DNA of 64,000 nt from Apoderus coryli (taxonomy: Eukaryota > Arthropoda > Insecta > Coleoptera > Attelabidae). Location: NCBI GenBank assembly GCA_911728435.2, contig OU452209.1, positions 13,994,869-14,058,868 on the forward strand, read 5' to 3'. This document shows, piece by piece, positions 23,354-34,600 of this stretch. The position numbers were made by a program, and so were the translations under genes. The notes below the pieces were generated by a model, which saw nothing but the letters and a program-made list of their open reading frames with translations, ran no database searches and had not been told where the DNA came from. The first letter of the stretch is position 1. Every line of letters begins with the position of its first letter.

Positions 23354-25174
23354 TATATATGTTACGGGTAAAGTTAGATAAGCGAGTAAACCTAGGTTTA
23401 CACGGGTAAACTGCGTAATACCCAAGACTCTTGGGTAAAGTCCAAAATATATTTGGAATTTTACACTTTTCCGGCTTTACCCGGGTAAACCGCGTTTTAT
23501 CCACTTTCGCTTGATTAAAGTTGGATGTATAATAAATGACAAGGCCATTAATGTTTGAAAAACATATTTAATTCAAAAAACACATTTTACAAATAAAAAT
23601 TATATTTCTAAAACTATATTCTCTTAAAAGTAATCTACTCACGAGTGCTTATTTGTTCAAACAAGCCAGCAAGCTGCTGTGACATTTCGAGTTGCAAAGA
23701 TTTCCAATAGCTTTACATTTACATTTATTGGTCATGCATTTAGTTTTATAGTTATATCGTTTATAACCTTGACCTCCTAAAAGTGATTGTTCGTTTGCCA
23801 GCTGACGTAAGCTCTTCTTTTCTGGTAATACACTTTCCAGATCTACAAGTTTCTCACTGCACACAGAAAATTGGTTCCTGGAAAACATTTCCTCTACTGT
23901 TCCTTTCTCGTTTGCTAGCTTATACAAATCGTCATTGGTTTTCTCGATAACCGTCATGAGAATGTTTCTAAAATCGCCCCTCCCTCAATCAACGTCTGGA
24001 ATTTTCACATGGAGGGAACTTCGATTTCTTGATCTTCTTTGCTTGATTTTCTAAATTTATTTTGCGTCTGTTCTGTTTGACTGAATATTTGTTTGGCACA
24101 AGCAAAATTCACACCTTATATTACCTTATGTACTTGGCTCATCACATTCTGGACATTTGGTATGATTTTCTGAAGTTTCTATATTATTGTCGTTTTCTTT
24201 ATAATTATTGTCGACGTCTTCCATATTGTCACCTTCAGTAATATCTTCTTGCGGATTGTCTATTTGTGGGCCACTATACATAGACTGGTCTTCGTATTGT
24301 TCTTGTTCACGCTGTTCTTCTACACCAAATTCCCTGACGACTTTCTCAAGGTCTTCTTCGGTTCGTAGATTCTCAATAGTTTCTTTTGGAAAAGCTGATG
24401 TGGATAGGCCGACTTTAAAATCATGCCCAAACATGGCGGCGTCAGGTGCTCGTTTTATTCCGTCGTGGTATGTCTTGTGACCATCGCCTACAGTAGTTCT
24501 CATCGTCCATCCACGTCATGAGCATATTTTGTATATCTTGATTTGCTCTTTCCATGCTGCCTTGTGACTGACTATGACGTGCTTTGCCATGTACTATTTT
24601 AAGGCCATTCCACATGGAACATAACACTTCAATGACACGGTTCGCGAACTCCCGCCCGTTGTAGTATAGATGGCGCGAAAAATACAAAATATCTATCAGG
24701 ATACTAGCAACTTCCTCAGCCCTTTTCGATTTCAATGCACGTATCTGAACAAATTTCGTTAAGATAAATTTGTATTCTCCATCTGGATGGGATTGCAAGT
24801 CTATAAGATCCACTTGACAACGGCTGTTCATCTCCGAAACACCATTGGCGTAAATACAAGTCCTTTTTTGACAGATTTAAGTTTTTTTGGACACCCTTTA
24901 CACAAGCGCAGATATAGCTTAATAACATCTTAAGTTAAATTCTTGTATTTTGTCTTACATCCACTTTCTATACGATGTTTACCACCATGTCCAATTCCTA
25001 CACCCAACTTTAGCCAAGGGAAAACGGATAGAACGCGGTTTACCCGGGTAAAGCCCGAAATGTGTACAATTCCAAATATATTTTGGATTTTACCCAAGAG
25101 TCTTGGGTTTTACGCAGTTTACCCGGGTAAACCTAGGTTTACTCGCTTATCTAACTTTACCCGTAACATATATA
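23354..25174 (-). mobile_element. Ginger-like DNA transposon with ~150 bp inverted termini
   Basis: The terminal inverted repeats run 23354-23512 and 25020-25174. Their sequence is internally palindromic, built from GGTAAAC/GTTTACC words around CCTAGG and CCCGGG. The coding remnants between them (25018 down to 23649, minus) are of a KRBA2-like integrase, so this is an integrase-type (Ginger-like) cut-and-paste element about 1.8 kb long. The target duplication was not resolved. Confidence 0.78.
23649..25018 (-). pseudogene. KRBA2/Ginger-like integrase, degenerate
   Basis: Read on the minus strand: an H2C2 zinc region (GIGHGGKHRIE near 25000, YLRLCKGCPKK near 24905), then the retroviral-type integrase core with VDLIDLQSHPDGEYKFIL (first Asp), HLYYNGREFANRVIE (the second catalytic Asp of DNGREF is Tyr here) and SQGSMERANQDI (Glu). 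After a frameshift near 24490 comes KTYHDGIKRAPDAAMFGHDF, an acidic linker, and the KCPEC words. A last frame (23957-23649) has LFSRNQ-like FSRNQFSVCSEK and a Cys-rich tail TNKCKCKAIGNLCNSKCHSS. It has a missing catalytic Asp, several shifts and a lost linker after YKFIL, so it is not functional. The domain order is that of KRBA2-like proteins derived from Ginger/gypsy-type integrases. Confidence 0.8.
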
Positions 25175-25990
25175 TGTAAAAAAGTGGTATACATAGCAAA
25201 AAAAAAATTCTACAGAATCGCTTATAAAATAGAATCTTAAATCCCAAGAAAGGAAAATAATAAAAAAATAGAAAATTAGTGTATGCTATTTTACCCAAGT
25301 CACATGTCATTTTAGACAAGTACACTTAGGTATAAAACTGAATAAAAGCATTTCTTTTAAATCTTTAATTTTGAAGCTTTTGTTAAACATCTTGTCTACG
25401 TTTAATGTTTTCCAAAAGTTAATCAACCCTTAGAAATATAATTCAGTAATTTGTTAAAAATCTGCTCAAAGAAATATTACTTTTACCCTTAAGTATGGAG
25501 AGCTATTAGTGCCTCCAGTGCAAGAGTTTATTTTTCTTGAATCAATCGATCCATGAACCATAAATATTTTCTGGGACATTCTCTATTAATCGAATAACTT
25601 CGTTGTAATAAGAGCTCACATATGCACATATTCGCATAATACGAGTATGTTGTATGCAACATATTGGATTTTCGTGTCTAGGCTAAAACTGCTGCCAAGA
25701 GTATTAAATTTGCTCCCAAACACATTCTTCAGGTCAAATTGTTTCGCAGTGGAAGGCATCTCATATTATAATGTTATTATGGAGTATGGAAGAGAGAAAA
25801 GTTAAATTTGAATGAGGATGGTATTTGCAATAAAATCCTACAGGTGATGATGAAATGTGTCTCATGAAACACGAGCTATCGATTAGTAGTAGTCTCCTCA
25901 TGTAAATATAAGAATTGTTGTCATAACAACACAGGGTTGATTCGGTTCCGTTTGGTAGCTACAGTTTTATTTTTTCGACGTTTAGTGAAA
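25175..25990. other. no gene; one LINE scrap
   Basis: AT-rich. The segment at 25458-25540 is a diverged copy of the LINE tail at 18605-18685. Nothing else is recognised. Confidence 0.5.
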
Positions 25991-26015
25991 TGAAAGAAGA
26001 GTTTTATTTTATATA

Positions 26016-26935
26016 TATTAGACTTAATTTTAAGATAAGGTCTCTTATTAACCCCACTCTCAGCGGTGAGCAAATTTGCCTTTCGGATAAAGTCAAATAC
26101 CGGGGAGTAATCCTGGATAAACGACTAATCTGGAATCAGCATATAGAGAAAACCATATCGAAAGCCACAGCGGCCATATGGACGTGTCACAGGCTACTTG
26201 GGGGCTAAAGCCAAAGCTCACATACTGGGTGCATCCCGGAACGGCAGATCAATATTATGTCAAGCTGCGTTAAAAGCACGCAGGTCTTACACCTTCACGT
26301 CAAAGCAAGCATGGGAATGCAAACAGACCCTAAAGCAACTGGCAGCTCTGGGGAAAAAGATTACTCTGACATGGGTGCCAGAACATGAAGGCATAGAGAA
26401 GAACGAAGCGGCGGACCAACTTGCAAAAGAGGGCGCAAGCGCTCCGTTCTGCGGCCCGGAACCCATCTTTGGCCTTCCAAAAACTATATGAAGGAAGAAC
26501 TTCGGAGATGGGAAAAGGAACAGCTTAAGTCCTACTGGAGAAACACTCCAGGCCTAAGACAATCAAAAAAGTTTATCAAACCTTCAGAGGCCAACGCAGG
26601 GAAGCTTATCCAACTGGAGAGAAGCGACCTAAGGCGAATTGCAGGCCTTTTTACGGGATACCACCCAGTGAAGTACCATATCAAAAAGATGGGCCTAACC
26701 GACGACGACACTTGTCGGTTTTGCGAAGACGCAACAGAGACAACAGAACACGTGCTCTGTGAATGCATGGCACTTTTCTGCAAAAAGCTAAAACACCTTG
26801 GAGGGGTGACCCTAACACCCGACGAGGCAAGGAATTTAGCCCCCAGAGAAATCATCAACTTTATGAGAAGTGTGGGACAGCTGGGCAATTCATAGATTAG
26901 AGTCATTCACAAAAGATCTTCTGCAGGGCGAAGTG
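26016..26935 (+). pseudogene. RNase-H-bearing LINE 3' part, copy 2
   Basis: It starts in the RT thumb (VKYRGVILDKRLIWNQHI near 26090) and breaks at a TAA after RLLGG. It then jumps straight to the middle of the RNase H domain (ERQINIMS), skipping ~570 bp present in copy 1. A further 7-bp deletion after INIMS removes the catalytic Asp of the SDSQAA block. TWVPEHEGIEKNEAADQLA is retained. A 2-bp deletion near 26484 shifts frame into a 135-codon C-terminal frame (26488-26895). That frame carries LRQSKKFIKPSEANAG, LTDDDTCRFCEDATETTEHV and LCECMALF, a CCHC zinc tail, and ends LGNS-stop. This tail is better preserved than in copy 1. Confidence 0.87.
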
Positions 26936-27079
26936 AGGGGAGGCCAAACCGCCTAAACGACTCCGAGAAAACAATCTACAATCTACAAGATAAGGTCTTA
27001 GGGAACTCAGGAAGAATACCAGAGTTTCCTCTGGGCAAAACGAAGAATCCAATACGTTAGCAAAAAAAAAAGGGTGTCA

Positions 27080-27430
27080 ACCTTTTTTTTTGGGCCTAGG
27101 GAACCACATCTACAAGGAGAAGTTCAGAATTAAGGAGGAAACAGATAGAGCAATACTATGGCATAATCTTCCTGGATTGCTCCACTCCAAGAACTCCAAA
27201 ACTCCTATCATGAAAAATCCAAATTCTGTTTGGCTCTCAGTAAGAAATCCCTAACAGGACTTCTTACACGATATTGTCGCCTGTAGGAGGAAGAAACTGC
27301 TGATCACCCACTAACAGAATGCGCCGCTATCAGGAGCCAACGCAAGGAACACTTGAGGGAATGATATCGTGCAAGATGGAGAAGTATTGTCCCTTAAACC
27401 AGCCAAGCTACTGGAGGTCATAAAAGCTCT
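27080..27430 (+). pseudogene. another RNase-H-type LINE tail, highly degraded
   Basis: Across frames the words LWHNLPGLLHSKNSK, SLTGLLTRYCRL and EEETADHPLTECAAI follow each other in the order of a LINE C-terminal zinc region (GLLTGHC...C-x2-C...H-x4-C). The family differs from the copies at 6379 and 26016. Poly-A and poly-T tracts at 27061-27092 lie just upstream. Confidence 0.55.
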
Positions 27431-27639
27431 AGAACTTGATGGAAAGTTGTAACTTGAGTTACAGTTCAAGTAACTCAAGACAGGGGGACACAATAGATCC
27501 TCAGGTTGCAGTGTATCAGACATTCCTAACTTTAATCTTAATCTTAAGATAAAGCCCATATACAAGGTGCTGCAAAAAAAAAACTTGTAGGGAATTTTGG
27601 GGGACGAGATAGGCGGGCCAATTTTTATAGAAGAAAACC

Positions 27640-27860
27640 TGACTGGGGACCTATTTCATTTATAAAATGTAATAAATCTATTAATCACTCAGTCACAACA
27701 AACCCAGACTAATGAAAAAACATTATCCTGGAAGATGACAATGTGCCTTTCCAACAAGATGGGGCGGCTACTCATTACGCTCTTCGTGTTAGCCAAAGGA
27801 AATGGATTGGAAGAGAGGTGCTCAAGATCTCCAGAATTAACGAGGAAGAATCCAAATTCA
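27640..27860 (+). pseudogene. mariner-family transposase fragment
   Basis: DNVPFQQDGAATHYALRV, followed shortly by RKWIGRE, is the second catalytic Asp block of a DUF4817-type mariner transposase with a deletion before the WIGR motif. The rest of the gene is missing. Confidence 0.7.
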
Positions 27861-28789
27861 CCATCAATGGTTTTGAAGTTATTCTGGGTGTCAAGTTTTA
27901 ATATGAAAACCCTGTAAATAATCATCTTATAAATAAGCTTATAATCATTATTATTCCAAGAATGCTAATCTACTTAATAGTTAATTCAAGCTACCTCACT
28001 TTATCTAAAGTGTATTTATTCTTTTCAGCATTTTTTTTTCTGTTGCTGCTGGTAATTCCAGTCAAATTAAATAGTGGAAAATGCGTTCAGATGTACATTC
28101 CGTAACGATTTTATGGTCGTTAAAAATTTAAATTCGAGCTTAACTAGAAAAGAAAATTTATTAACCACCACTGCTGTGGAAGAGAGAGTGAGCTTCATTA
28201 GTATGGTAATTAATATCTACTTTAGGAATAGACTTCCGGGTATCTTAAGGATAATGAAAGAGATGAAATGGAATGGAATGTTTTGGAATGATTTTTTATT
28301 CATTCCAAAAGATTTCTTATTGTGTTAAGTAGAATTACTACCCAATTCGAAACTGTTATAGCAGAGCCAAAGATTAATGTACACAATAGATAGTCAGCAT
28401 AACTCGTTTTCGTTCAGCCTCGATACCAGCTACATCTATTAGAAATACAGACAACCCGGATTTTGTAGATGGCGTTATATGTATTATTTCGAAATAAATA
28501 ATCATATGGTGAAATGTTAGACAAGGAAAGGTATAGGCTTCCCCTACAAAAGTGGGAGTTTGCTTTTAATACTATACCTACTTAATATAGGTAGGTATCA
28601 TATGTGAAGCAGTTTTTTCTCGTATTGGTAATACCTATAATACTGGAATATAATATCTACGCAATGATATGATGTGTATGTATGAAAATAAAATGTTCAA
28701 CAGGGCCGGTTCATTAAATATTTTAGACAATTATTTTAGGCTTTTAAAATTTCGGATATAAGGATGCGTCAAAAAGTTCTAGTCTAGTT
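27861..28789. other. no gene recognised
   Basis: AT-rich sequence. An 84-codon frame at 28074-28328 shows no recognisable motif and no acceptable gene context. Confidence 0.4.
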
Positions 28790-29385
28790 CGGCCGTGCGT
28801 AAGATTCTTAAAAAATAAATAGAAACATTTTTGAGTTACCCCGTAGACAACCTCTAGGAGCTTATAGTTTCACTTTCAAAAAATTATTCAAAATATTACT
28901 TTGTTGTCCTTGTAAAAATAGAGTAATACGTTTTTGACTCACCCCGTATATAAATTTAAAGTGCTTATTCTAAAAATGTCTAAACATTGAAAAGTTATTT
29001 AAACTGATCTCGTATATTAATTTTTAGAGTAAAATTTGAATTTTCTGAGTATCTATAATAAATAATAACTTGAAAAAGTGAATAGTGCTCATCCTGTATA
29101 GAAACTATTTATGTTTCAGCTCTTTTTTAAACTGCCATGAACTAAAATAATTTTTGCTTTTACAGTGAAATTAAAATTTCTCAATAAATCAATACGCAAA
29201 TAAAAGAAAAATTACTTTACATACTCTGTACAAATACATTTAGTGAATTTTTATATTTGGGTTGTCTTATTAAGCTGCCATGAGTCAAAATTATCACAAA
29301 AATTTAACTTTTCTTAGTAACTATAATAAAAATTCAAAAATGAATTGAGATCACCCTGTATAGAAACACAACATTTTTTTTTTAC
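28790..29385. repeat. degenerate array with CACCCTGTATA junctions
   Basis: The words ACCCCGTA, CACCCCGTATA, ATCTCGTATA, CATCCTGTATAGAAAC and CACCCTGTATAGAAAC recur at intervals through this stretch, separated by similar A/T-rich segments containing TTTAAACTGCCATGA or related words. It looks like an old tandem or nested array of one short repeat. Similar words mark 33595, 39795, 41045 and 41515. Confidence 0.5.
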
Positions 29386-29979
29386 AATTTTTTTGATAGA
29401 AATTTTGAATTGAAATATAAAAAAATCAAAAAATTACTAAAAATAAAATTTATTCAATTGCAATCTGAAAAAAATGTTAAATGTACACAATCAATAACAC
29501 ATTCAATAATGAACTGTGATATAATCTAATAGTTTCAAACTCCTTTTTTAACTGAGCTATGTTGTCCAGAAAGGGAAGGGTTACATTTCTAACATAATTT
29601 AACACACAATTTCTAAAACAACTAACCGATTTTTGTTACACTATCATTATGAATACTTATTTGCTCTGCATAAAATTTACTTAAGCAAGGAGCAACGTTT
29701 CTAGCACAGGAAGCGTTCGATATCGTTTTAAAGAGCTCTATCCTTGAAGAAGAATTTTCAGTAGTAATACTCCGAAAGCCGAAAGCGTGTTGCTTGATAA
29801 TAGCCCAAGGCCGCAGATTCTCTATGACAAAATTTTGAGTATTTATCAAGGCCCGAGGAGTATTCGATAAGATAATTTTTTACTTTGTAGATATTAAAAA
29901 TTTGATTGTCAATGTGACGTTTAATAATTTTCAATACAAAATGTATTAGTTTTAATCAAACAAATATTATTCATTTTTA
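29386..29979. other. no gene recognised
   Basis: AT-rich. The minus frame at 29622-29849 lies in the same direction as the Crypton remnant at 29980-30880 but has no motif I can assign. Confidence 0.4.
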
Positions 29980-30880
29980 TTTAAAACTACAGTTGTGAAA
30001 AGTACAATTGGTAAATGTTAAATTGGAAGAAGAGTTTCCTGAAGTTGACGGATTGTTAATTTCCACTGTTGAAGAAATTCCTCGCATGGTGTTGATTATT
30101 TCACCATGACCGATTTGGTCTCAAGAATAGGCGACTAGAAGTATTATTTTTCCCCTTTTTGGACAATAATTTATGGAATAACCGAACAGGGCATGCACTT
30201 TCGTTTGCAATATTTGAAACAAGACACTTACTATTTGTAGAACTTTTCGATCCTCCTTTGCATGTTTTACTGAATATTGGATTGTATTCAATTCTGTTGG
30301 TTGGCGTTCCATCATTATTTTTCTCAATCGTGAAATAATCTATAAGGCAATCAGCTGGTTCACCACCTCGCCAAGCTAACTCAACAGCTGCAATATGGTA
30401 AAAAAAAATTTGTAAACCTTCTGGTGTACATTCATCCCATAATCCAATGATTCTAGCCAAATCACTTGAACTCAAATTTGATGAACTGCTTTTTCGTTTG
30501 TTTGGATCCTGCTGTAATCTTTTGCGTTTTGCATTTCTTGCATCTCGCGCATTTTTGAATATCACACTGGTAAACGAATACAATTTTGAAGTCATTGAAG
30601 TATTTTTCTTGGAGTAGCCTACTCGTAGTATTCCAAATTGTTTTTACAGTTTATATTCAGTTCCGTCAGCTTTTCTCATATTTACCGCATAATCTTTCAA
30701 TATATTAGCCAAATTATGCAAACTCGTTTCAGCATTCAGTTCGTTTTCTCTGGTCGCACAAAACTCGAGAAATATTTTCCATACATATTTTTTTGATTTG
30801 ATTGTATTTTTTCGTATATTATTAGATATAATATCATTAGTTGCATCGTTAGATGCAATACCACATCTTCGCGACATTTT
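29980..30880 (-). pseudogene. DUF3504-type Crypton recombinase remnant
   Basis: Minus-strand order: SKKYVWKIFLEFCATRENE and LANILKDYAVNMRKADGTEY (30877-30644), a SAM-like N-terminal part. Then FKNARDARNAKRKRLQQDPN, RIIGLWDECTPEGLQIFFYH, IAAVELAWRGGEPADC, RIEYNPIFSKTCKGGSK and LFHKLLSKKGKNN (30595-30101). This is the KIAA1958/ZMYM-type DUF3504 tyrosine-recombinase-derived family that arose from Cryptons. The catalytic C-terminal half (H-x2-R and Tyr) is missing. A trailing CTFHNCSF word near 29990 resembles the Asn/Cys-rich tail of such proteins. Frame is lost around 30600-30645. Confidence 0.75.
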
Positions 30881-31642
30881 TAAACCAGTTGTCAGTTTGA
30901 CGTTTAATTAATTTTTAATAAAAAAAACACCAAACTGAAAACACCACATGTAAGGTATTATCGCTGTAATCCAGAGGTGATTGGATGAAATTTCACACAT
31001 GACTTAAAATTAAGTAATTTGATTGGTTACTATATTTAGTAAAAAATTATCACTCGAAGCAATATCATATTTGACTCTCGTGGGAAAACTGTAAAATTCA
31101 TAGAACAAATCACTTGCATAGGGACAACAATAATTTTAAATTTTAGTAAAAGTCAGTGGTGATCTAGAGCTAAACAGATTAAGGAGGCTGAACGGAAGGC
31201 CTCTTTATTAGATTCTTTTCCAGAATCTAAGCAGGAATTAAAGTATATGTAGCATATTTTTTATTATTTATTTCAATAAATTATTTAATTCAATTTATTT
31301 CAAATTAACTTAAAACCATAATTATTTACACACAGTTAAAATTATTATTAACATTGTCCAACATAGTAGGTACATACTACTGTATTTTAGTTAAAAAATC
31401 AACCCATGTTAAGTAACACCCTGATCAAGTTTAATTCTTCAAAACAATAAGGAAATCAACCTAATAGAGAAACTTTTATAAATATATTAAGAAGACAACC
31501 TCCAGGGTAGTCTGGTATTAAATTTTTTAAATAAACACGATTTGCCCGCAATCAAGACCATTCAAGATACAACTAATATCTTTTAAATAATTTACTACAG
31601 ACATCAAATAATAAAATATTTTAATTTTTGCAGATATTTTCC
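30881..31642. other. intergenic region downstream of the ENT gene
   Basis: AT-rich with no recognised gene. TTTATT words at 31266-31305 could supply minus-strand AATAAA signals for the transporter transcript ending at 31643, but there are several and none can be chosen. Confidence 0.4.
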
Positions 31643-34600
31643 TCACAAAATTTTTACCAAACCCATTCCAAGGAACGATGATAAGGTAATTGACGTGAAT
31701 AGTGTCACAGAGATAATGCCAAATGCCTGATCAATATTTTCTTTTGTAGTTAATCTGAAACAAATTAAATAATTTCAAATAAAACAAGTCACACATTTTA
31801 GATACAGGGTGGTCCATTTAAATGAAACTTAGCAAGTTTGGATAGATAATTTAGTTTAGTCTTTTTCAGTAAAAAATATTATTTTACTTTAAACAGTGGA
31901 GTGCGTACAGACACATCTTCGGGCAATTTTAATGAACAGAAATGGTATGCTACTGTTATTTTTATGTAAAAATTATCCTTGTTCAATTTACAAAAAAAAA
32001 ATACTCTTCACTATTTTTAGTTCGACACATCATTTGTCAGTAAAAAATTAAAATATATAAAATAAAGCTACTGAAATTCAAACAAATTCGTATTAAGCCA
32101 TGTGTTTTTCATTTTATTATGACAGTTAATTGAATTGTGTCTGGTAATTTAATTTTGCTTCTAAAACAATCAGTGAAGACCATATTGAAGTTGTACAAAC
32201 ATGATATTCGGGATAATAGGTCCATTAAGATTGATAATGTAGATATTGGCTTCACACGAGTTGCGAAGAGCTTGGGAATTTATTTGGATGATTACCTGCG
32301 GGTTACAGAACATAAATGTATAAAAAAATCATACGCAGCTCGAAAACATCTGCCAAACTGGTATTATTTTGTGGGTCTGTGTCTGCATCTAAAGTTTTCG
32401 CTTTCAGAAGTAGAGCAGCCTATATAATGCCTATATCGAAAGGTAAAATAACAATTGACATATTCGCAGTTCTAATTGACGAACACAATTATTTGCAAGG
32501 CTCTTCGTCATGGATAAATTAAGCAATTTATTAGTTTGTCGTATTGCTAGATTTCTACTTACTTGACTGTCAAAAACATAGACTCATTCATGCAATACCC
32601 AGCGGTGACCTGAAGTGCTCCAAGTATTAATCCATACTGCCAATCATGTGGAAATGCAACTGGTAAATTATTCTTTGGAACCACATTACATAAATAAATT
32701 AGCGGTGGGAATATGAGGATTCTTAAAATGGCAAAAGCCAGTAAGCCGTACGCCGGGATACGCTGAAATATTAAATAACAAAATATAAACTCAAAGTAAA
32801 AGATGAATCCAAGTGAGAGTAACACTGGGCTTTGATGCCTGAACAAAGTACTGTGAATTTTAGTAAATCAAGAATGGTGGATGTTTTATAACATTTTCAT
32901 TTCTACAATGCTAAAATAAAATGCTTTTTTTAGTATATTCACCTGTCTCAACTGCTCTCTGACAGTTTAACGTTGGCTGAACATTAATAATAATTCTTAA
33001 CCTCCACTTGTAGATGGAATTATAATATTTAATATTTGCAAACTTTGGCAGAGTTTCTAAGGCTGAAGAAGTGCCTATAATGGCACGAAACTTTGCAAAT
33101 CAAGTTTGGAGCTTGCCTTGCTGCCCATAACTTGCACTTCACTCAAAAAGTAATTACATACCGTTTCGATTCTTGACCTTGATAACGCAGAGACCAGGTT
33201 TTTCAAAATTACAACAAATTTTTATTTGACGAATTAAAAATCATGCAGTTTGGAGGATTTTGACAAAGTTTTTTGTAAATAAGGGTTTTTTATAATTAAA
33301 TTCAAATGTGTCCTTACCGAATTCTTGGAAATTTGGAAGCATTGATATGTTGAAAATGGTTTTAGAATTTTTATCTCGTAAACAAAGCAACATATCAAAA
33401 AAATAAAAGAGATAAAGAAGTTGTAGTTTTAGTTGCTTTGTCTCAAGACAATACCGAAATTAAATTACAGTCAGTGGCGTACATTTTTTTTGCCAATAAT
33501 TTTTATTAAGTTAAGATCTAGTACATATGTTTATGAGAACTTTTTTCATAAAAGGACTTGAGAAATTACCCCCTTAAATATTGCCGCATATTTTTTGAAA
33601 TACCCTGTATATATATATATACAAAGTAGGTCAATCCGTGTACCACAGATTCCGTGACTAAAGATAATATGAGTTTTAAGATGTCATTTTTCATTCAAAG
33701 TTGAAAATTTAAAACCAATATTTTTAAATAACTCTAGTATTTATTGAGATATTAAATTCAAATCTAGAGTGTTGCTTCAGCCTACAGGGCTACTTCTTTC
33801 CAAAAAAGAGCACAAAAAAGAATTTCTTAATAGCCGAAATACGGGATGTTCAGTACCCATTGACCCCCCATGTTTTTCTTACCTACGCCAATGACTTTTA
33901 AACTAAGTTTTTATAGGTTACTATGTATTTTTGATTATTTTTTAACTCTTATAAAATTTGGATAAAATCATTTGTTTTTGAGGTATTTTGAAAAGTATTG
34001 GCTCTTGTTGTCTACGCGGCTCACGGTATTTTAACTACTAAATCAAGCATATTTAACTCAAATTACCATTACCGTGCATCAAATTAAGTATAGTTTCCGA
34101 AAAGGTAATAAAACTAAACACTACGAACACGAATTGTTTATTATTTTTAACTTAATTTGAAGCATCATAGTCAAATATTAATTATTTAAACATATTATTT
34201 TAAAAACATGAAAAAGTATCTAAATAAACATTAGAAAAACTACGAGTCTAAAGAAATTACTCGATATGACCCCCATTTTTTTCAATGCATATGCTCTTTT
34301 TAGAAAAGAAAATATTAATCTTTGAAAAATATGAGGCTTCAACTGAAAGTCTTCCCCAGCTTGTAAGATTCTCTCTATTAAATGATTTTCACTCAAAATC
34401 GGAACCTTATACACAAAATCTTTCATACAACCCCAGATTGAATAGTCCAAGGGAGTAAGATCTGGGGATCGGGGTGTCCATTTAACAGGAGCATCTCGGC
34501 CTCGCCTAATCCAGCGTTGGGGAAAGTTTTCATGTAAGTATCTCCTTACAATCCTAGCAAAATGTGCTGGTGCACCATCAAGTTGAAACCAAATATTTTG

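Noticed and set aside
24208..24480. 90-codon plus-strand frame rich in Ser
   Set aside because: It is the antisense shadow of the Ginger-like integrase linker, which has family motifs on the minus strand.
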